Positions 9,283-18,553 of a stretch of DNA of 64,000 bases are shown one piece after another (positions within the stretch are counted from its first letter, which is position 1; every line of letters starts with the position of its first letter). The stretch is taken from the NCBI RefSeq assembly GCF_000702665.1, contig NZ_JNJA01000006.1:62001-126000 (forward strand). Direction: 5' to 3'. Origin of the DNA: Solidesulfovibrio alcoholivorans DSM 5433 (lineage in GTDB: Bacteria; Desulfobacterota; Desulfovibrionia; Desulfovibrionales; Desulfovibrionaceae). The position numbers and the translations under genes were made by a program. Under the pieces are notes generated by a model, which saw only the letters and a list, made by a program, of their open reading frames with translations, was not told where the DNA came from and ran no database searches.

Positions 9283-9954
9283 TTTTAAAATTACCACCAT
9301 TTTGCTGTTGCGCTTTGAAGTACGCCCCGCTTCTTCAAAGCAGACAAGCGAAGTCAACTTTATCGTCACAAAAAGATGCTATCGTAGGTGAGGTTCAAGG
9401 TAAAGAGCAGTTTCTCAATGCGCGTTATCGTGTGGCCGTCATTTCGTGTATCATTACCATTTTGCGATTCCCATTGCAGACAACCAGAATCGAGACCGGT
9501 GCGCGCTTCTTGTCGGCAGGCGATTTTTCCTTCTCCAAGCAGCCACCAAGAGAGTCGGGACAACACGCAAGGTCTTCCGGCACAAGCCGCAAGGCACATT
9601 TCATCACACTGAATCTTCTGGGCTGTCCGGCTAAAACGACCCAAGCCCGGTCCCTGGCGGTTATGCAGAGGTGAGCCACTGGGCGGTAATCCAGCCCTGG
9701 AGAACCAGATTTTCAGCAGGCCGCGGTGGGATCTTGTCGCAGAGGGGAGGGCGCGGAGGGACGCATCATTTCTGATGAAGAAAGGCACGGGACATGGCCC
9801 CGCAAGAGCAGCAAGAGTAATTCCTCAAAGTACTCACCGCCCTTGGCGGTCCCGCCGCTATTGTGCGACTTCTCAAGAGCTTCGCTCGCCACGGCGTGGA
9901 TGTTCCTGTGGCCTCCAACCGGCATATTCGGGAATTTTCCCCATCCCGCAGGAC
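9283..9954. other. 672-base stretch without a confidently supported gene
   Basis: It lies between the envelope cluster and the end of the sigma-54 response regulator. One minus-strand frame, 9425-9679 (84 residues, GTG start), reads more like protein than its neighbours but has no clear ribosome site or recognisable domain. No tRNA or convincing terminator was found. Confidence 0.45.
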
Positions 9955-11304
9955 CTATTGCGGCAGCTTGAACTTGCACATCTTGCGATACAGGGTCTTG
10001 CGGCCGATACCGAGCATCTTGGCGGCCACGGTCCGGTTGCCGCCCACATGGTTGAGAACCCGCATGATGAGCTGGCGTTCGCTTTGTTCGAGAGTCGGGA
10101 GAATCCCTCTTTTTTCGGCGCCGTCCAGGGCTCCGACGATCTCTTGCGGCAGCGTCCCCGCCGTGACCAGGTCGTTTTCGGACAGGATGATGGCCCGCTC
10201 GAGAACGTTGCGCATCTCCCGGACGTTGCCCGGCCAGTGGTAGGACAGGAAGCAGGCCTCGGCCGTGGGAGCGATCTTGTAGGGCGGTCGGTCCGGATAG
10301 ATATGGCCGAGGAAATGGGTCGTGAGGGCCGGGATGTCCTCTATTCTTTCCCGCAACGGCGGCACCTCGATGCGAAAGATGTTCAGACGATGGAAAAGGG
10401 CCTCGTGAAAACGTCCGGCCTCGACCTCCTTGGCCAGATCGCGGTTGGTGGCGAACAGAAAACGGATGTTGACCTTGCGCTCTTCGGTCTCGCCCACCCG
10501 CCGGTAGGTCTGGGACTCCAAAAGACGCAGCAGCATGGACTGGAGTTCCAGGGACAGTTCGCCGACCTCGTCGAGGAAAAGCGTTCCGTTGTTGGCCAGG
10601 GCCAGCAAGCCATCCCGGGATTCGGTCGCCCCCGTGAAAGCCCCCTTGCGGTAGCCGAAAAGCTCGCTGCGCAACAACTCCTTGTTGAAGGTGCCGCAGT
10701 TCTTAATGACCAGCGGCCTGTCCGCGCAGGCGCTCTGGTTGTGGATGTTGTGGGCCACCACATCCTTGCCCACGCCTGATTCGCCGGTAATCAGTACCGG
10801 TGTCCGGGTCGGCGCCACCTTGCTGATGAGAAACAGGATCTGTTTGATGGCCAGGGAATGGCCAACGAGCTTGCAGTCGGGCCTGGGCGTCCCCGTCCGG
10901 CGCAAAATCCGGTTTTCCCGTTGCAGCACGGAACGCTGGTAGGCCTTCTCGATCACCAACTTGATCCGTTCCAGGGAAAACGGCTTGGTGATGTAGTCGT
11001 AGGCCCCGATCTTCATGGCCTCGACCGCGCTCGCCACCTCGGCGTAGGCGGTGATCATGATCACCTCCACGTCGGGAAGGCGCTCCCGGAACCGTTCGAG
11101 CAGGCCGAGGCCATTGCTGTCGGGCAGGCGGATGTCCAGGAGGACGACGTCGAAGTCCTGTTCGAGGGTGAGACGGATGGCCTTTTCGGCCGACTCGGCC
11201 GTGGTCACCACCCGGTCGGGCGCGGCCAGGGCCTTTTGGGCCAGGCGGCGGATGGACTGCTCGTCATCGACCACCAAAAGGTTGATGGCTCCGGTTTTAT
11301 ACAT
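9955..11304 (-). CDS. Sigma-54-dependent response regulator (NtrC family)
   Basis: 449 residues, with the start at 11304 chosen because the receiver domain begins at once (INLLVVDDEQ). Domains in order are: receiver with phospho-acceptor Asp in DVVLLDIRLPD; AAA+ sigma-54 interaction domain with Walker A GESGVGKD, the sigma-54-contacting GAFTGA loop and Walker B TLFLDEVGEL; and a C-terminal Fis-type helix-turn-helix (GNRTVAAKMLGIGRKTLYRK). It follows the sensor kinase after 10 bases and the Fe-alcohol dehydrogenase before that. The three genes form one unit, and the regulator probably activates a sigma-54 promoter for alcohol metabolism. I found no sigma-54 promoter immediately upstream of the dehydrogenase, so its target may lie elsewhere. 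Confidence 0.95.
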   Translation of the reverse strand: MYKTGAINLLVVDDEQSIRRLAQKALAAPDRVVTTAESAEKAIRLTLEQDFDVVLLDIRLPDSNGLGLLERFRERLPDVEVIMITAYAEVASAVEAMKIGAYDYITKPFSLERIKLVIEKAYQRSVLQRENRILRRTGTPRPDCKLVGHSLAIKQILFLISKVAPTRTPVLITGESGVGKDVVAHNIHNQSACADRPLVIKNCGTFNKELLRSELFGYRKGAFTGATESRDGLLALANNGTLFLDEVGELSLELQSMLLRLLESQTYRRVGETEERKVNIRFLFATNRDLAKEVEAGRFHEALFHRLNIFRIEVPPLRERIEDIPALTTHFLGHIYPDRPPYKIAPTAEACFLSYHWPGNVREMRNVLERAIILSENDLVTAGTLPQEIVGALDGAEKRGILPTLEQSERQLIMRVLNHVGGNRTVAAKMLGIGRKTLYRKMCKFKLPQ

Positions 11305-11314
11305 GCGTTGCGGC

Positions 11315-12526
11315 CTATTGCGACAGGTAGGGCAGGATGACCTCGAAGACCGCGCCCTTGCCCGGCTCGCTTTCCACGCTGATCTCCCCGCCATGCTTGC
11401 GGATGATGTTGTAACAGGTGGACAGGCCGATGCCGATGCCCTGTCCCGGGGGCTTGGTGGTGAAAAAGGGTTCGAAGAGCTTGCCGATATGCTCCGGCGC
11501 GATGCCGTCCCCGGTGTCGGCCACTTCGAGCGCCACCATGTTGTCCCTGACCCCGGTCCTGATCCTGATCCTGCCCGAGGCCCGTACGGCGTACAGGGCG
11601 TTGCCCACGAGATTGAGCATGACCTGCATCAGTTCCCCGGGATGCCCGAGCACCACGGGGGCGTCCTCCCCCCCGGTCTCCAGGGCGATGATGTCCTTGG
11701 GCAGGCGGCTGAGCCTGGGGCCGAGCAGCTTGAGGCAATTGGCCACGACGTCGTTAAGGTCGACGGTGGTCAGTTGCCGGACCTCGCGGTGGCCGAAGGT
11801 CAGGAGGTTCTGGACGATGCCCGAACAACGGCTGCATTCCATGAGGATGGTGTCCAGAAACTCGTGAAAGTCCTCGAAAAGGGCCGCCGCCTTTTCGCTC
11901 GCCGGCGTCAGGGCCTCGAGTTCGCCCAGGTGCAGGGCCAGGGTTTCGGCGAAGCCGCTGATGCTCGTGAGGGGGTTGTTGATCTCGTGGGCCACGCCCT
12001 CGGCCAAGACGCCCACCGTGGCCATGCGCTCGGCCAGGAAATACTTGGCCTGGAACTGCTTCTCCAGGGTGACGTCGCGCTGCAGCAGCAAGATCCGGTT
12101 CGGCTTGCTTGTGCCGTCCAGCATGACCGAGGCCGTGCACTCGATTTGCCGGTTCTCGCCGCCACGGTTCAGGATTTGCAGACTGCGCGAAACCCGGGTC
12201 GGGCTTTCCATGGCCAGTTCGATGGAACAGGGGGAGCATGGCGCGTCGCACCCCTTGAAGATCTTGTGGCAGGTCAGGCCCGCCGGCGCGAGCCCGGGGT
12301 AGGTGTCGTCAAAGGACTTGTTGACCGACAGCACTTTTTTCTCCCGGGAAATCACGGCCATGACGTCGGGAATACCGTCCAGGATGGCCTGGATGTCCCG
12401 GCGTTTCTGTTCGAGCTCCTGGTTCGATGCCTCAAGTTCGCGGATCTTGCGTTTGACCTCCTTGAAAAACCCCAGCTTGACGGTCTCGATGCCGCTGATG
12501 TCCGCGAGCTTGGTGTCGCGCGTCAT
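11315..12526 (-). CDS. PAS-domain sensor histidine kinase
   Basis: 403 residues, soluble (no membrane helix seen). A short coiled coil (VKRKIRELEASNQELEQKRR) leads into a PAS domain that contains a cysteine cluster (CHKIFKGCDAPCSPC) able to bind an Fe-S cluster or metal, or to act as a redox switch. The kinase core has the H-box GVAHEINNPLTSISGF, N-box NLVGNALYAV, G1 DTGDGIAPEH and G2 GIGIGLS. The start codon overlaps the dehydrogenase stop (TGATG), so the two are translationally coupled, and the cognate regulator follows 10 bases later. A cytoplasmic redox or metabolite signal linked to alcohol oxidation is inferred. Confidence 0.93.
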   Translation of the reverse strand: MTRDTKLADISGIETVKLGFFKEVKRKIRELEASNQELEQKRRDIQAILDGIPDVMAVISREKKVLSVNKSFDDTYPGLAPAGLTCHKIFKGCDAPCSPCSIELAMESPTRVSRSLQILNRGGENRQIECTASVMLDGTSKPNRILLLQRDVTLEKQFQAKYFLAERMATVGVLAEGVAHEINNPLTSISGFAETLALHLGELEALTPASEKAAALFEDFHEFLDTILMECSRCSGIVQNLLTFGHREVRQLTTVDLNDVVANCLKLLGPRLSRLPKDIIALETGGEDAPVVLGHPGELMQVMLNLVGNALYAVRASGRIRIRTGVRDNMVALEVADTGDGIAPEHIGKLFEPFFTTKPPGQGIGIGLSTCYNIIRKHGGEISVESEPGKGAVFEVILPYLSQ

Positions 12527-13668
12527 CACCACGCTCCGTAGTAGATGTTCAGGATGTCCTTCCATCCGGCCGGCCGGGGGTTGGTGAGCAGGCAGATGTC
12601 CTTGGCGGCGTTGCGGCTCATCTTGGGCAGCATGGTGTTGTCGGGCAGGACCTCGCGCAGCCGCGCCGGCAGGCCGATCTCCTCGCGAAAGCGCTCCAGG
12701 GCCGCGATGCCGCCCGCGGCCGTGGCCGCGTCGCTCTCCAGGCGCTCGCCGAGGAGGATGCGACCGATCACGGCCATCTTCGCCTCGCATTCCGGCTGAT
12801 TGTACCGCATGACGCTCGGCAGGAGCAGGGCGTGGGAAACGCCGTGCACCACGTCGTACATGCCGCCCAGGGCATGGGCCAGGGCGTGTCCCAGCCCCAC
12901 GCTGGCGTTGGTGAAGGCGATGCCGGAGGAAAGTCCGGCCACGGCCAGTTGCTCCAGTTCGTCGAGGGCCAGGGTCGCCAAGGCCGGCCGGCTGTGACGC
13001 CAGAGCAGGTCGAGTCCCTTGAGGCTTTGCACCTCGGTCAGGGGATTGGCCAGGGGCGACAGGTAGGACTCCACCGCATGGGCCAGGGCGTCGAACAGGG
13101 GGGCCAGGAGCAGTTCGCGGCTCAGCGTGCCGAGCAGGTTCGGGTCGGTGATGGAGATATTGGGAACAAGAGTCCGGCTGATGATGGTCATCTTGATGCG
13201 CCGCGCCACGTCGGTGATCACCGCGAACTGGGAAATGTTGGATTCGCTGCCCATGGTCGTGGGGATGAAGACCATGGGCGGCAGGGGATCCTTGACCTGA
13301 TTGGCTCCCTCGTAGTCCTTGATTTCCCCGCCGTTGCTGGCCACCAGGGCAATGCCCTTGGCCGCGTCCATGACGCTGCCCCCGCCAAGGGCCAAAACCA
13401 CATCCGCACCGCTTTGGCGGTACAGCTCCACTCCCTTTTTGACCTGATGGTCCTTGGGATTTTGGGCCACGTCGTTGCAATAGACGGACTCCAGGCCCTC
13501 GCGCCTGAGGATGGCTATGAGCCTGTCCAGCCAGCCGGCCGCCTCCACCCCCGGATCGGATACGACGAAAATCTTCGAGGCCCCGAGCTGTTTGGCGCAC
13601 ACGCCGGCATAGTCGAAGCTGCCGCGGCCGAAAATGATTTCCGGAATGGTGAACTTGTGAATGCCCAT
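12526..13668 (-). CDS. Iron-containing alcohol dehydrogenase
   Basis: 380 residues, group III Fe-dependent alcohol dehydrogenase, NAD(P)-linked oxidation of primary alcohols or reduction of aldehydes. The nucleotide-binding GGGSVMDAAKG is present, and the metal site residues are in FDALAHAVESYLS (Asp, His), GLGHALAHALGG and DVVHGVSHALLLP (His, His). The usual TTxGTGSEVT segment is replaced by TTMGSESNISQF, a variation worth noting. The start at 13668 fits the family length. It is co-transcribed with a kinase and sigma-54 regulator, so expression is probably induced by its substrate or the redox state. The substrate is unknown; aldehydes from the diol dehydratase are one possibility. Confidence 0.93.
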   Translation of the reverse strand: MGIHKFTIPEIIFGRGSFDYAGVCAKQLGASKIFVVSDPGVEAAGWLDRLIAILRREGLESVYCNDVAQNPKDHQVKKGVELYRQSGADVVLALGGGSVMDAAKGIALVASNGGEIKDYEGANQVKDPLPPMVFIPTTMGSESNISQFAVITDVARRIKMTIISRTLVPNISITDPNLLGTLSRELLLAPLFDALAHAVESYLSPLANPLTEVQSLKGLDLLWRHSRPALATLALDELEQLAVAGLSSGIAFTNASVGLGHALAHALGGMYDVVHGVSHALLLPSVMRYNQPECEAKMAVIGRILLGERLESDAATAAGGIAALERFREEIGLPARLREVLPDNTMLPKMSRNAAKDICLLTNPRPAGWKDILNIYYGAW

Positions 13669-14006
13669 GGCTCTCGCGCCCCCGGTCTTGAAGCGGCTCC
13701 CCGCGTGTGACCGTCCGCGGCGGCGGGCGGTCTGCGGCCAGGCGTCGCCGGCGGCAGACACCCGTTTGAGAATCCTTTTGATCTTGCCTAGTTGTTCACC
13801 CCATTTCTGTCAATGCCGGGCAACCATAAGCACATGGATCCGCTCCGATTTCGCCCTTCGGGGCAGTGTGACCCGAATCCTACGCCTCCCTTCTTCCAAC
13901 CGTGATAACGCCGCCGCAGGATGGCGGCATAGCCGACGAAGCCCCCTGGCCGACCCTTTATAGGTGCTCTTGGTCTCACTGGCCGTATCTTTAGCCAACG
14001 CCCCGC
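13669..14006. other. 338-base intergenic region upstream of the alcohol dehydrogenase operon
   Basis: On the minus strand a TTGACA (13808-13813) is followed 17 bases later by TAGGCA, a poor -10, so a sigma-70 promoter is only possible. No sigma-54 element (TGGCAC-N5-TTGC) was seen. A 63-codon minus-strand frame at 13788-13979 has no ribosome site or family resemblance. A short GCCGCC/GGCGGC hairpin lies near 13910-13930. Confidence 0.4.
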
Positions 14007-15410
14007 TCAGGCCGTGCGGGCATGCCTGTCCCCCAGCAGGCGCCTGAGGCGGAAATAGTCGTCGTCCAGGCCGATGGCGCACATCTGTTCGTAGACCTCG
14101 GGGCAGACCCCCCTGGCCAGTCGGATTTGCAGCTGGATCAGGTCGTCCACGTCGTATTCGCCGGTGTACAGCGGAGGCGCCGCGTCCGACCGCCAATAGG
14201 CGTCGCTGATGAGTCCCTGTCGCTTGGAAAGTTCGTACTGCCTGGTCCCCGGCAGGATGGTGGTGATGCCGACGATGGGGGAGGTGGCCGGCCGGATCTC
14301 CCGGATGAGCGCGATGGTCTCGTCTATGGTCTCCGGGGTCTCGCCGGGGTTGCCGACCATGAGGAAGCAGCTGGGCTCGATGCCGGCCCTATGCGTCAGG
14401 GCGAAAGCCCTGGCCACCTGCTCCACGGTGAAGCCCTTGTTGACGGACTTGAGGATGCGCGGGCTGCCGGACTCCACGCCGTAGTAGACCCGGTAGCACC
14501 CGGCCTTGCGCATCCAGGCCAGCATCTCCTCGTTGACGCAGTCCACCCGGGTCTCGGCCATCCAGACGAGGTTCAGCTTTCGGTCCAGGATCTCCCTGCA
14601 GATGCCGATGGTCCGCTGGTGGTTCAGGGAGAACAGGTCGTCCGAGAAATACACGTGGCGCACGCCGCGGTCGGCCACCAGCTTCTCCAGTTCGTCGGCC
14701 ACGTTGCCCGGCGAGCGGAAGGCCCACTTGCCGTTGAAAAACTTGTTCACCGAGCAGAATTCGCAGTGGAACGGGCAGCCCCTGGAGGTCATGACATGGG
14801 TTCCGGTCAGCTCCTGGTATTGAGGCGGGATCTCCGGGGACTTGTACTGGGTCAGGTCGAAGGCGTCGTAGGCCGGGAAGGGGAACACGTCCAGGTCGGT
14901 GACGCTCTCCCGGGGCGGGGTCAGGCGCACGTGGCCGTCCCTGAGAAAGGCGATGCCCCGGACGTCGTCCGGGGCCCGGCCCTGGGCCAGACGTCGGGCC
15001 AGTTGCACGATGGTGTTCTCCCCCTCGCCCAGGACCACCACGTCCACGTTGCCGGAAGCGAGCACCTGGTCCGGGAAGAAGGTGGCGTGGGGGCCGCCCA
15101 TGACCACCGGTACCTCCGGGAAGAGGCGCTTGGACAGCTCGGCCAGGCGCATGGCGTTGGCCCGGCCGAAGGTGAAGCAGCTGATGCCCACCAGGCCGGG
15201 TGCGCTTTCGGAGAGCATGGCCTCGACCAGGGGCCAGTCGCGGTCGTGCAGGTCGTGGAACTCCACGTCGAAGTTGCCGGAGCGCAGGGCCGAGGCCAGG
15301 GAGGCTATGCCCAGGGGAACCCAGGTCTTGGGCGGCAGCAGGTCCGCGCTGAAGGTGACCGGATTCATGAGCCGCACCGCGGGAGGGGTCAGGAGCACGA
15401 TTTTTTTCAT
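14007..15410 (-). CDS. B12-binding radical SAM protein
   Basis: 467 residues with the BchE/HpnR-like architecture. An N-terminal cobalamin-binding Rossmann domain (about residues 1-150, with VVMGGPHATFFP and VLGEGE) precedes a radical SAM barrel with SRGCPFHCEFCSVNKFF (CX3CX2C). The C-terminal part contains FLMVGNPGETPET. Such enzymes methylate or otherwise modify unactivated carbons in lipids, tetrapyrroles or natural products. Start 15410 (MKKIVLLTPP) matches the usual beginning of the family, although no good ribosome site is visible. It sits alone between the alcohol dehydrogenase and aldehyde oxidoreductase operons, so context gives no substrate. Confidence 0.9.
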   Translation of the reverse strand: MKKIVLLTPPAVRLMNPVTFSADLLPPKTWVPLGIASLASALRSGNFDVEFHDLHDRDWPLVEAMLSESAPGLVGISCFTFGRANAMRLAELSKRLFPEVPVVMGGPHATFFPDQVLASGNVDVVVLGEGENTIVQLARRLAQGRAPDDVRGIAFLRDGHVRLTPPRESVTDLDVFPFPAYDAFDLTQYKSPEIPPQYQELTGTHVMTSRGCPFHCEFCSVNKFFNGKWAFRSPGNVADELEKLVADRGVRHVYFSDDLFSLNHQRTIGICREILDRKLNLVWMAETRVDCVNEEMLAWMRKAGCYRVYYGVESGSPRILKSVNKGFTVEQVARAFALTHRAGIEPSCFLMVGNPGETPETIDETIALIREIRPATSPIVGITTILPGTRQYELSKRQGLISDAYWRSDAAPPLYTGEYDVDDLIQLQIRLARGVCPEVYEQMCAIGLDDDYFRLRRLLGDRHARTA

Positions 15411-15553
15411 GATGCTGGTCAGCACGCAGGCCGCGACGGCGCGGCCCGCCATGCGCGTTGCGTGCTCCCCCCCTCCCGGAGGGCTGGCGTCTCCAGGAGG
15501 GCGGAGAGCACTGTTCTTGAGGGGTGGCAGCCTTGCTCAAGAACCATTGTCGA

Positions 15554-17701
15554 CTAGCTGGGCAACTGGAACGCCTGGGCCTCGAAGGAGGCGAGCACGT
15601 CGTCCATGTGCAGCTTCTTGAGCAAGCTGCGGGTCGGCAGTCCGGTTTTCACGTCCCACCCCATGAGCTTGTAGTACTCTGTCTTGGTGGCCTCGAAGTG
15701 CTCGCGAACCAGGGGCGGGTGCGGCGGGTCGGACGGGGGGAAGGAGGGCAGGAGCCGGGTATCCACCGGAGCGAAGAAGTGGTCCGGGATCTGGTCGTGC
15801 TCCTCGCGCATGTTCACCGGCTTGCCGTCGTTCCACTCCAAGACCGTCAGGAGCCGGTGCAGCGTCCAGGTCCTGGCGGCCTGCTCGTTGAGCTTTTCCT
15901 GGGTCATGTTTTCTCCGGTGACATACCCCAAGAGCTTGTACTCCACCGAGATGTCTCCGGCGTAGCCCCGGTCCTCGCGGCCGCTGACCATGACGGGATA
16001 GACCCAGTCACAGCCCGTCATGCTGTCCTTGATGCAGCCCCGATAATGAATGAATTGGCTCAGATAGGCGTTGGCCTTGGCAGACTTCTCGCCGTTCCAG
16101 GTCAGGGGGGTGTCGCGGCTGCGGTGGATGTCGTTGAGCCCGTTTTCCGCGACGTCCTTTCCCCAGTGCTTGACGGCCACGGGCATGGCCTGCTTGAAGG
16201 AAAGCCCTGTCCATTCGATCAGGTTGGTCATGGAGTGGCGCATGGGGTCGCAGTTCTCCATGGCGAAGTTCACGGCCCAGTAGTAGCCGAAAGTCCTGGG
16301 GTCGTAGTGGGCGGACATGCCCCAGCCGCCGTTGCCGCCGACCACGCCGCCCATGATGCCTTCCATTTTTATGAATTTCATGACCGCCTTGGCGACCTCG
16401 GGCATCTTGCGCTTCGTAAACTCGTCCGAGATGATGTCCATGGCCCGGCGGAAGCCCTCGCCCAAGGCGTCGCCCAGGAAATCTTCACGATAGGCCATCA
16501 GCGACAACATACCCTCCAGGCCGGCGGAGCCCAGGTTCCCGCCCTCGCGGGGATAGTGGGCGGCCTCCAGGGCCTCGAGGTTCTTCTTGCTGACCAGCTT
16601 CTGGTCGTACATGTGCCGGAGCACGCTCTTGCCATCCACTTTTTCGTCTTGCAGATGCCAGATGAACTGGATCATGGGGAACATCTCGAAAGAGTCCAGA
16701 CCCAGCTTGTTGACCAACTGGCTGGCCTGGAAGGTGCCCTCGTCCTTGTTTCCCATCCATGCGTAAAACCACTGGGTGCAGCTCACCGCGCCAGTGCCCA
16801 TCTTGGGCACCTTCATGTACGTGTAGCAGCCCTGGGGACAGGAGTAACAGGACTGGGTCTTGAGGTGGTATTTCTTCAGCCAGGGCGCATTGCTCTCGGT
16901 CTGGTCGAAGCGCTGGGCCTGATGGTTGATGTCTTTCGGATCCAGATGCTTCCCGGTCCAGCTCAGGGGACCCTTGGACAGCGGGGTGGCGCCCAGGGGG
17001 GCCGGCTGGAACTCGCGGACGCTCTGGACGTATTCGATCAGGCCCTTCTTGTCCGCCACGTCGACGCCCTTGGTGCCCCGCACGGCAATGGCCTTGAGGT
17101 TCTTGGAGCCCATGACGGCGCCGAAGCCGCCCTGTCTGGCCACGTTGCCGAGCCGGTGGATGATGGGCGCGATGCGGACCATCCTTTCGCCGGCGGGACC
17201 GATGGCGGCGATCTGGATATCGTTGTCCTTCTGCTTCTCCTTGATGGCTTCCTGGGCGGCGATGCCGTCCAGGCCCCACACTCCCGAGGCGTCCTCGATG
17301 GTCACCTTGTCGTTGTTGATGTTGATGTACGCCGGCTTGGGGGACTTGCCCTGGACGATGATCGCGTCGTAGCCCGCAAACTTCAGCTCCGCGCCCCAGT
17401 AGCCGCCGAAGTTGCTCCGCGAGGCCAGGGAGTGCTTGGACTGCGTCGCGAAGGAGTGCGGCGAAATGCTGATGACTTCCGGCCGTGAGGTAGAGGGCGC
17501 CAGGGTGCCGGTCAGGGGACCCACGGCGAAGATCAGCCGGTTTTCAGGGTCAAAGGGGCCCGCCTTGGGCGCTTCGTCAAAGATGATCTTGTACCCGAAG
17601 CCGAGGCCGCCTGTGTAGTCCAGGTACTTCTTGGTCTCTTCCGTGGTGATGGAACCATTGCTCAGGTCCACCCGCAATATCTTTCCAGCCCATCCATACA
17701 T
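15554..17701 (-). CDS. Tungsten aldehyde:ferredoxin oxidoreductase
   Basis: 715 residues, AOR family, oxidising aldehydes to carboxylates with ferredoxin as acceptor, using a bis-pterin tungsten cofactor and one 4Fe-4S cluster. The start at 17701 (MYGWAGKILRVDLS) has AAAGGAG upstream and matches the family N-terminus. Cluster ligands are CYSCPQGC around residues 283-291 and a late Cys in MTGCDWV around residue 563. At 715 residues it is longer than the archetypal 605-residue enzyme and closer to the longer bacterial members. It follows the polyferredoxin gene by 24 bases, and that protein is the likely electron acceptor. Probable role: detoxifying or using aldehydes from alcohols or diols. 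Substrate not predictable. Confidence 0.94.
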   Translation of the reverse strand: MYGWAGKILRVDLSNGSITTEETKKYLDYTGGLGFGYKIIFDEAPKAGPFDPENRLIFAVGPLTGTLAPSTSRPEVISISPHSFATQSKHSLASRSNFGGYWGAELKFAGYDAIIVQGKSPKPAYININNDKVTIEDASGVWGLDGIAAQEAIKEKQKDNDIQIAAIGPAGERMVRIAPIIHRLGNVARQGGFGAVMGSKNLKAIAVRGTKGVDVADKKGLIEYVQSVREFQPAPLGATPLSKGPLSWTGKHLDPKDINHQAQRFDQTESNAPWLKKYHLKTQSCYSCPQGCYTYMKVPKMGTGAVSCTQWFYAWMGNKDEGTFQASQLVNKLGLDSFEMFPMIQFIWHLQDEKVDGKSVLRHMYDQKLVSKKNLEALEAAHYPREGGNLGSAGLEGMLSLMAYREDFLGDALGEGFRRAMDIISDEFTKRKMPEVAKAVMKFIKMEGIMGGVVGGNGGWGMSAHYDPRTFGYYWAVNFAMENCDPMRHSMTNLIEWTGLSFKQAMPVAVKHWGKDVAENGLNDIHRSRDTPLTWNGEKSAKANAYLSQFIHYRGCIKDSMTGCDWVYPVMVSGREDRGYAGDISVEYKLLGYVTGENMTQEKLNEQAARTWTLHRLLTVLEWNDGKPVNMREEHDQIPDHFFAPVDTRLLPSFPPSDPPHPPLVREHFEATKTEYYKLMGWDVKTGLPTRSLLKKLHMDDVLASFEAQAFQLPS

Positions 17702-17725
17702 TGTCGCAGCTCCTTTCAAAGGGGG

Positions 17726-18391
17726 TTATCCCAATTCAACGAACTTGATCGCGTCGGCCGGGCAATATTTCACGCATAACGGGTCGCCGCCGCACAGGTC
17801 GCACTTGGAGTAGATGTTTTTTGCCTCGTTGAAGACCACCATGTTCCACGGGCAGGCCGCTAAACATTCGCCGCACCCCTGGCATTTCTTGGGATCGATG
17901 ATCCGGGCGCCGGTCTTCTTGTCCAGGACCAGGGCGTCGTACTGGCAGGCCAGGTAGCAGTCGGCCATGTTGCACTGCTTGCACGCCTCGGTCATGGCAC
18001 AGAGCTTGTTCAGGGAGTGCAGGGGATCGTACAGGGTGTGGATGCGGGCGATGGTCGGCTGACAGGTGTCGTCGTGCGACAGGGAGCAGACGATCTCGCA
18101 GGTCCGGCAGCCGACGCAGGCGGTCGGGTCCGTGACGAGCCAAGCCCGGGCATTGGGCAGTTGGGCCGGGGTGATGCCGCGGTTGGTGCATTCCGGCTTG
18201 AAGTTCTTGGGCGCGGCCATGACATTGGTGACGGCCAGTGCGCCGGCGGCGAGCTGAACGCCCAAAAAACCGAGCATCCTTCTGCGGCTGAGGAGTAACT
18301 TCTTCTCGGGCGGTTGTGCCTCCTCCCGGTGCTCGTCGGGAAGACGCGTCTCCACGGCTTCGGGCAGGGTTGGGGTCGCATTTTCGCTCAT
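17726..18391 (-). CDS. Polyferredoxin (4x 4Fe-4S) with Tat-type signal, partner of aldehyde oxidoreductase
   Basis: 221 residues. The start at 18391 has AAGGAGG upstream. Four cysteine groups typical of the HybA/DmsB-like electron-transfer family are visible: CVGCRTCEIVC, CKQCNMADCYLAC, CQGCGECLAACP and CDLCGGDPLCVKYCP. An unusually long polar N-terminus (about 33 residues) precedes a twin-arginine motif (SRRRMLGFLG) and a hydrophobic stretch (VQLAAGALAVTNVMA). That would be a Tat export signal or an N-terminal membrane anchor. AOR is cytoplasmic in known cases, so either the signal acts as an anchor or the pair is exported together. The gene precedes AOR by 24 bases in one operon. Function as electron carrier is firm; location is open. 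Confidence 0.9.
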   Translation of the reverse strand: MSENATPTLPEAVETRLPDEHREEAQPPEKKLLLSRRRMLGFLGVQLAAGALAVTNVMAAPKNFKPECTNRGITPAQLPNARAWLVTDPTACVGCRTCEIVCSLSHDDTCQPTIARIHTLYDPLHSLNKLCAMTEACKQCNMADCYLACQYDALVLDKKTGARIIDPKKCQGCGECLAACPWNMVVFNEAKNIYSKCDLCGGDPLCVKYCPADAIKFVELG

Positions 18392-18553
18392 GGGGGCCTC
18401 CTTCGTATGGGCCGATTTAAGGAAACACTGATTCATGGGGATAACCTGAGCCTTTTTCCGCAATTTTTGTTAAATGCAGCGCGCTGTGTCCCTTTTTGCC
18501 AAATTGTCTTCTGCTTTTGATGCTATTTTGCTTGAAAAGCGCGGTTTCAACCA

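Noticed and set aside
9425-9679. 84-codon minus-strand frame with GTG start
   Set aside because: Reads somewhat like protein but has no ribosome site, no domain and no operon context.
13788-13979. 63-codon minus-strand frame upstream of the alcohol dehydrogenase
   Set aside because: No ribosome site and overlaps the presumed promoter; peptide has no recognisable features.
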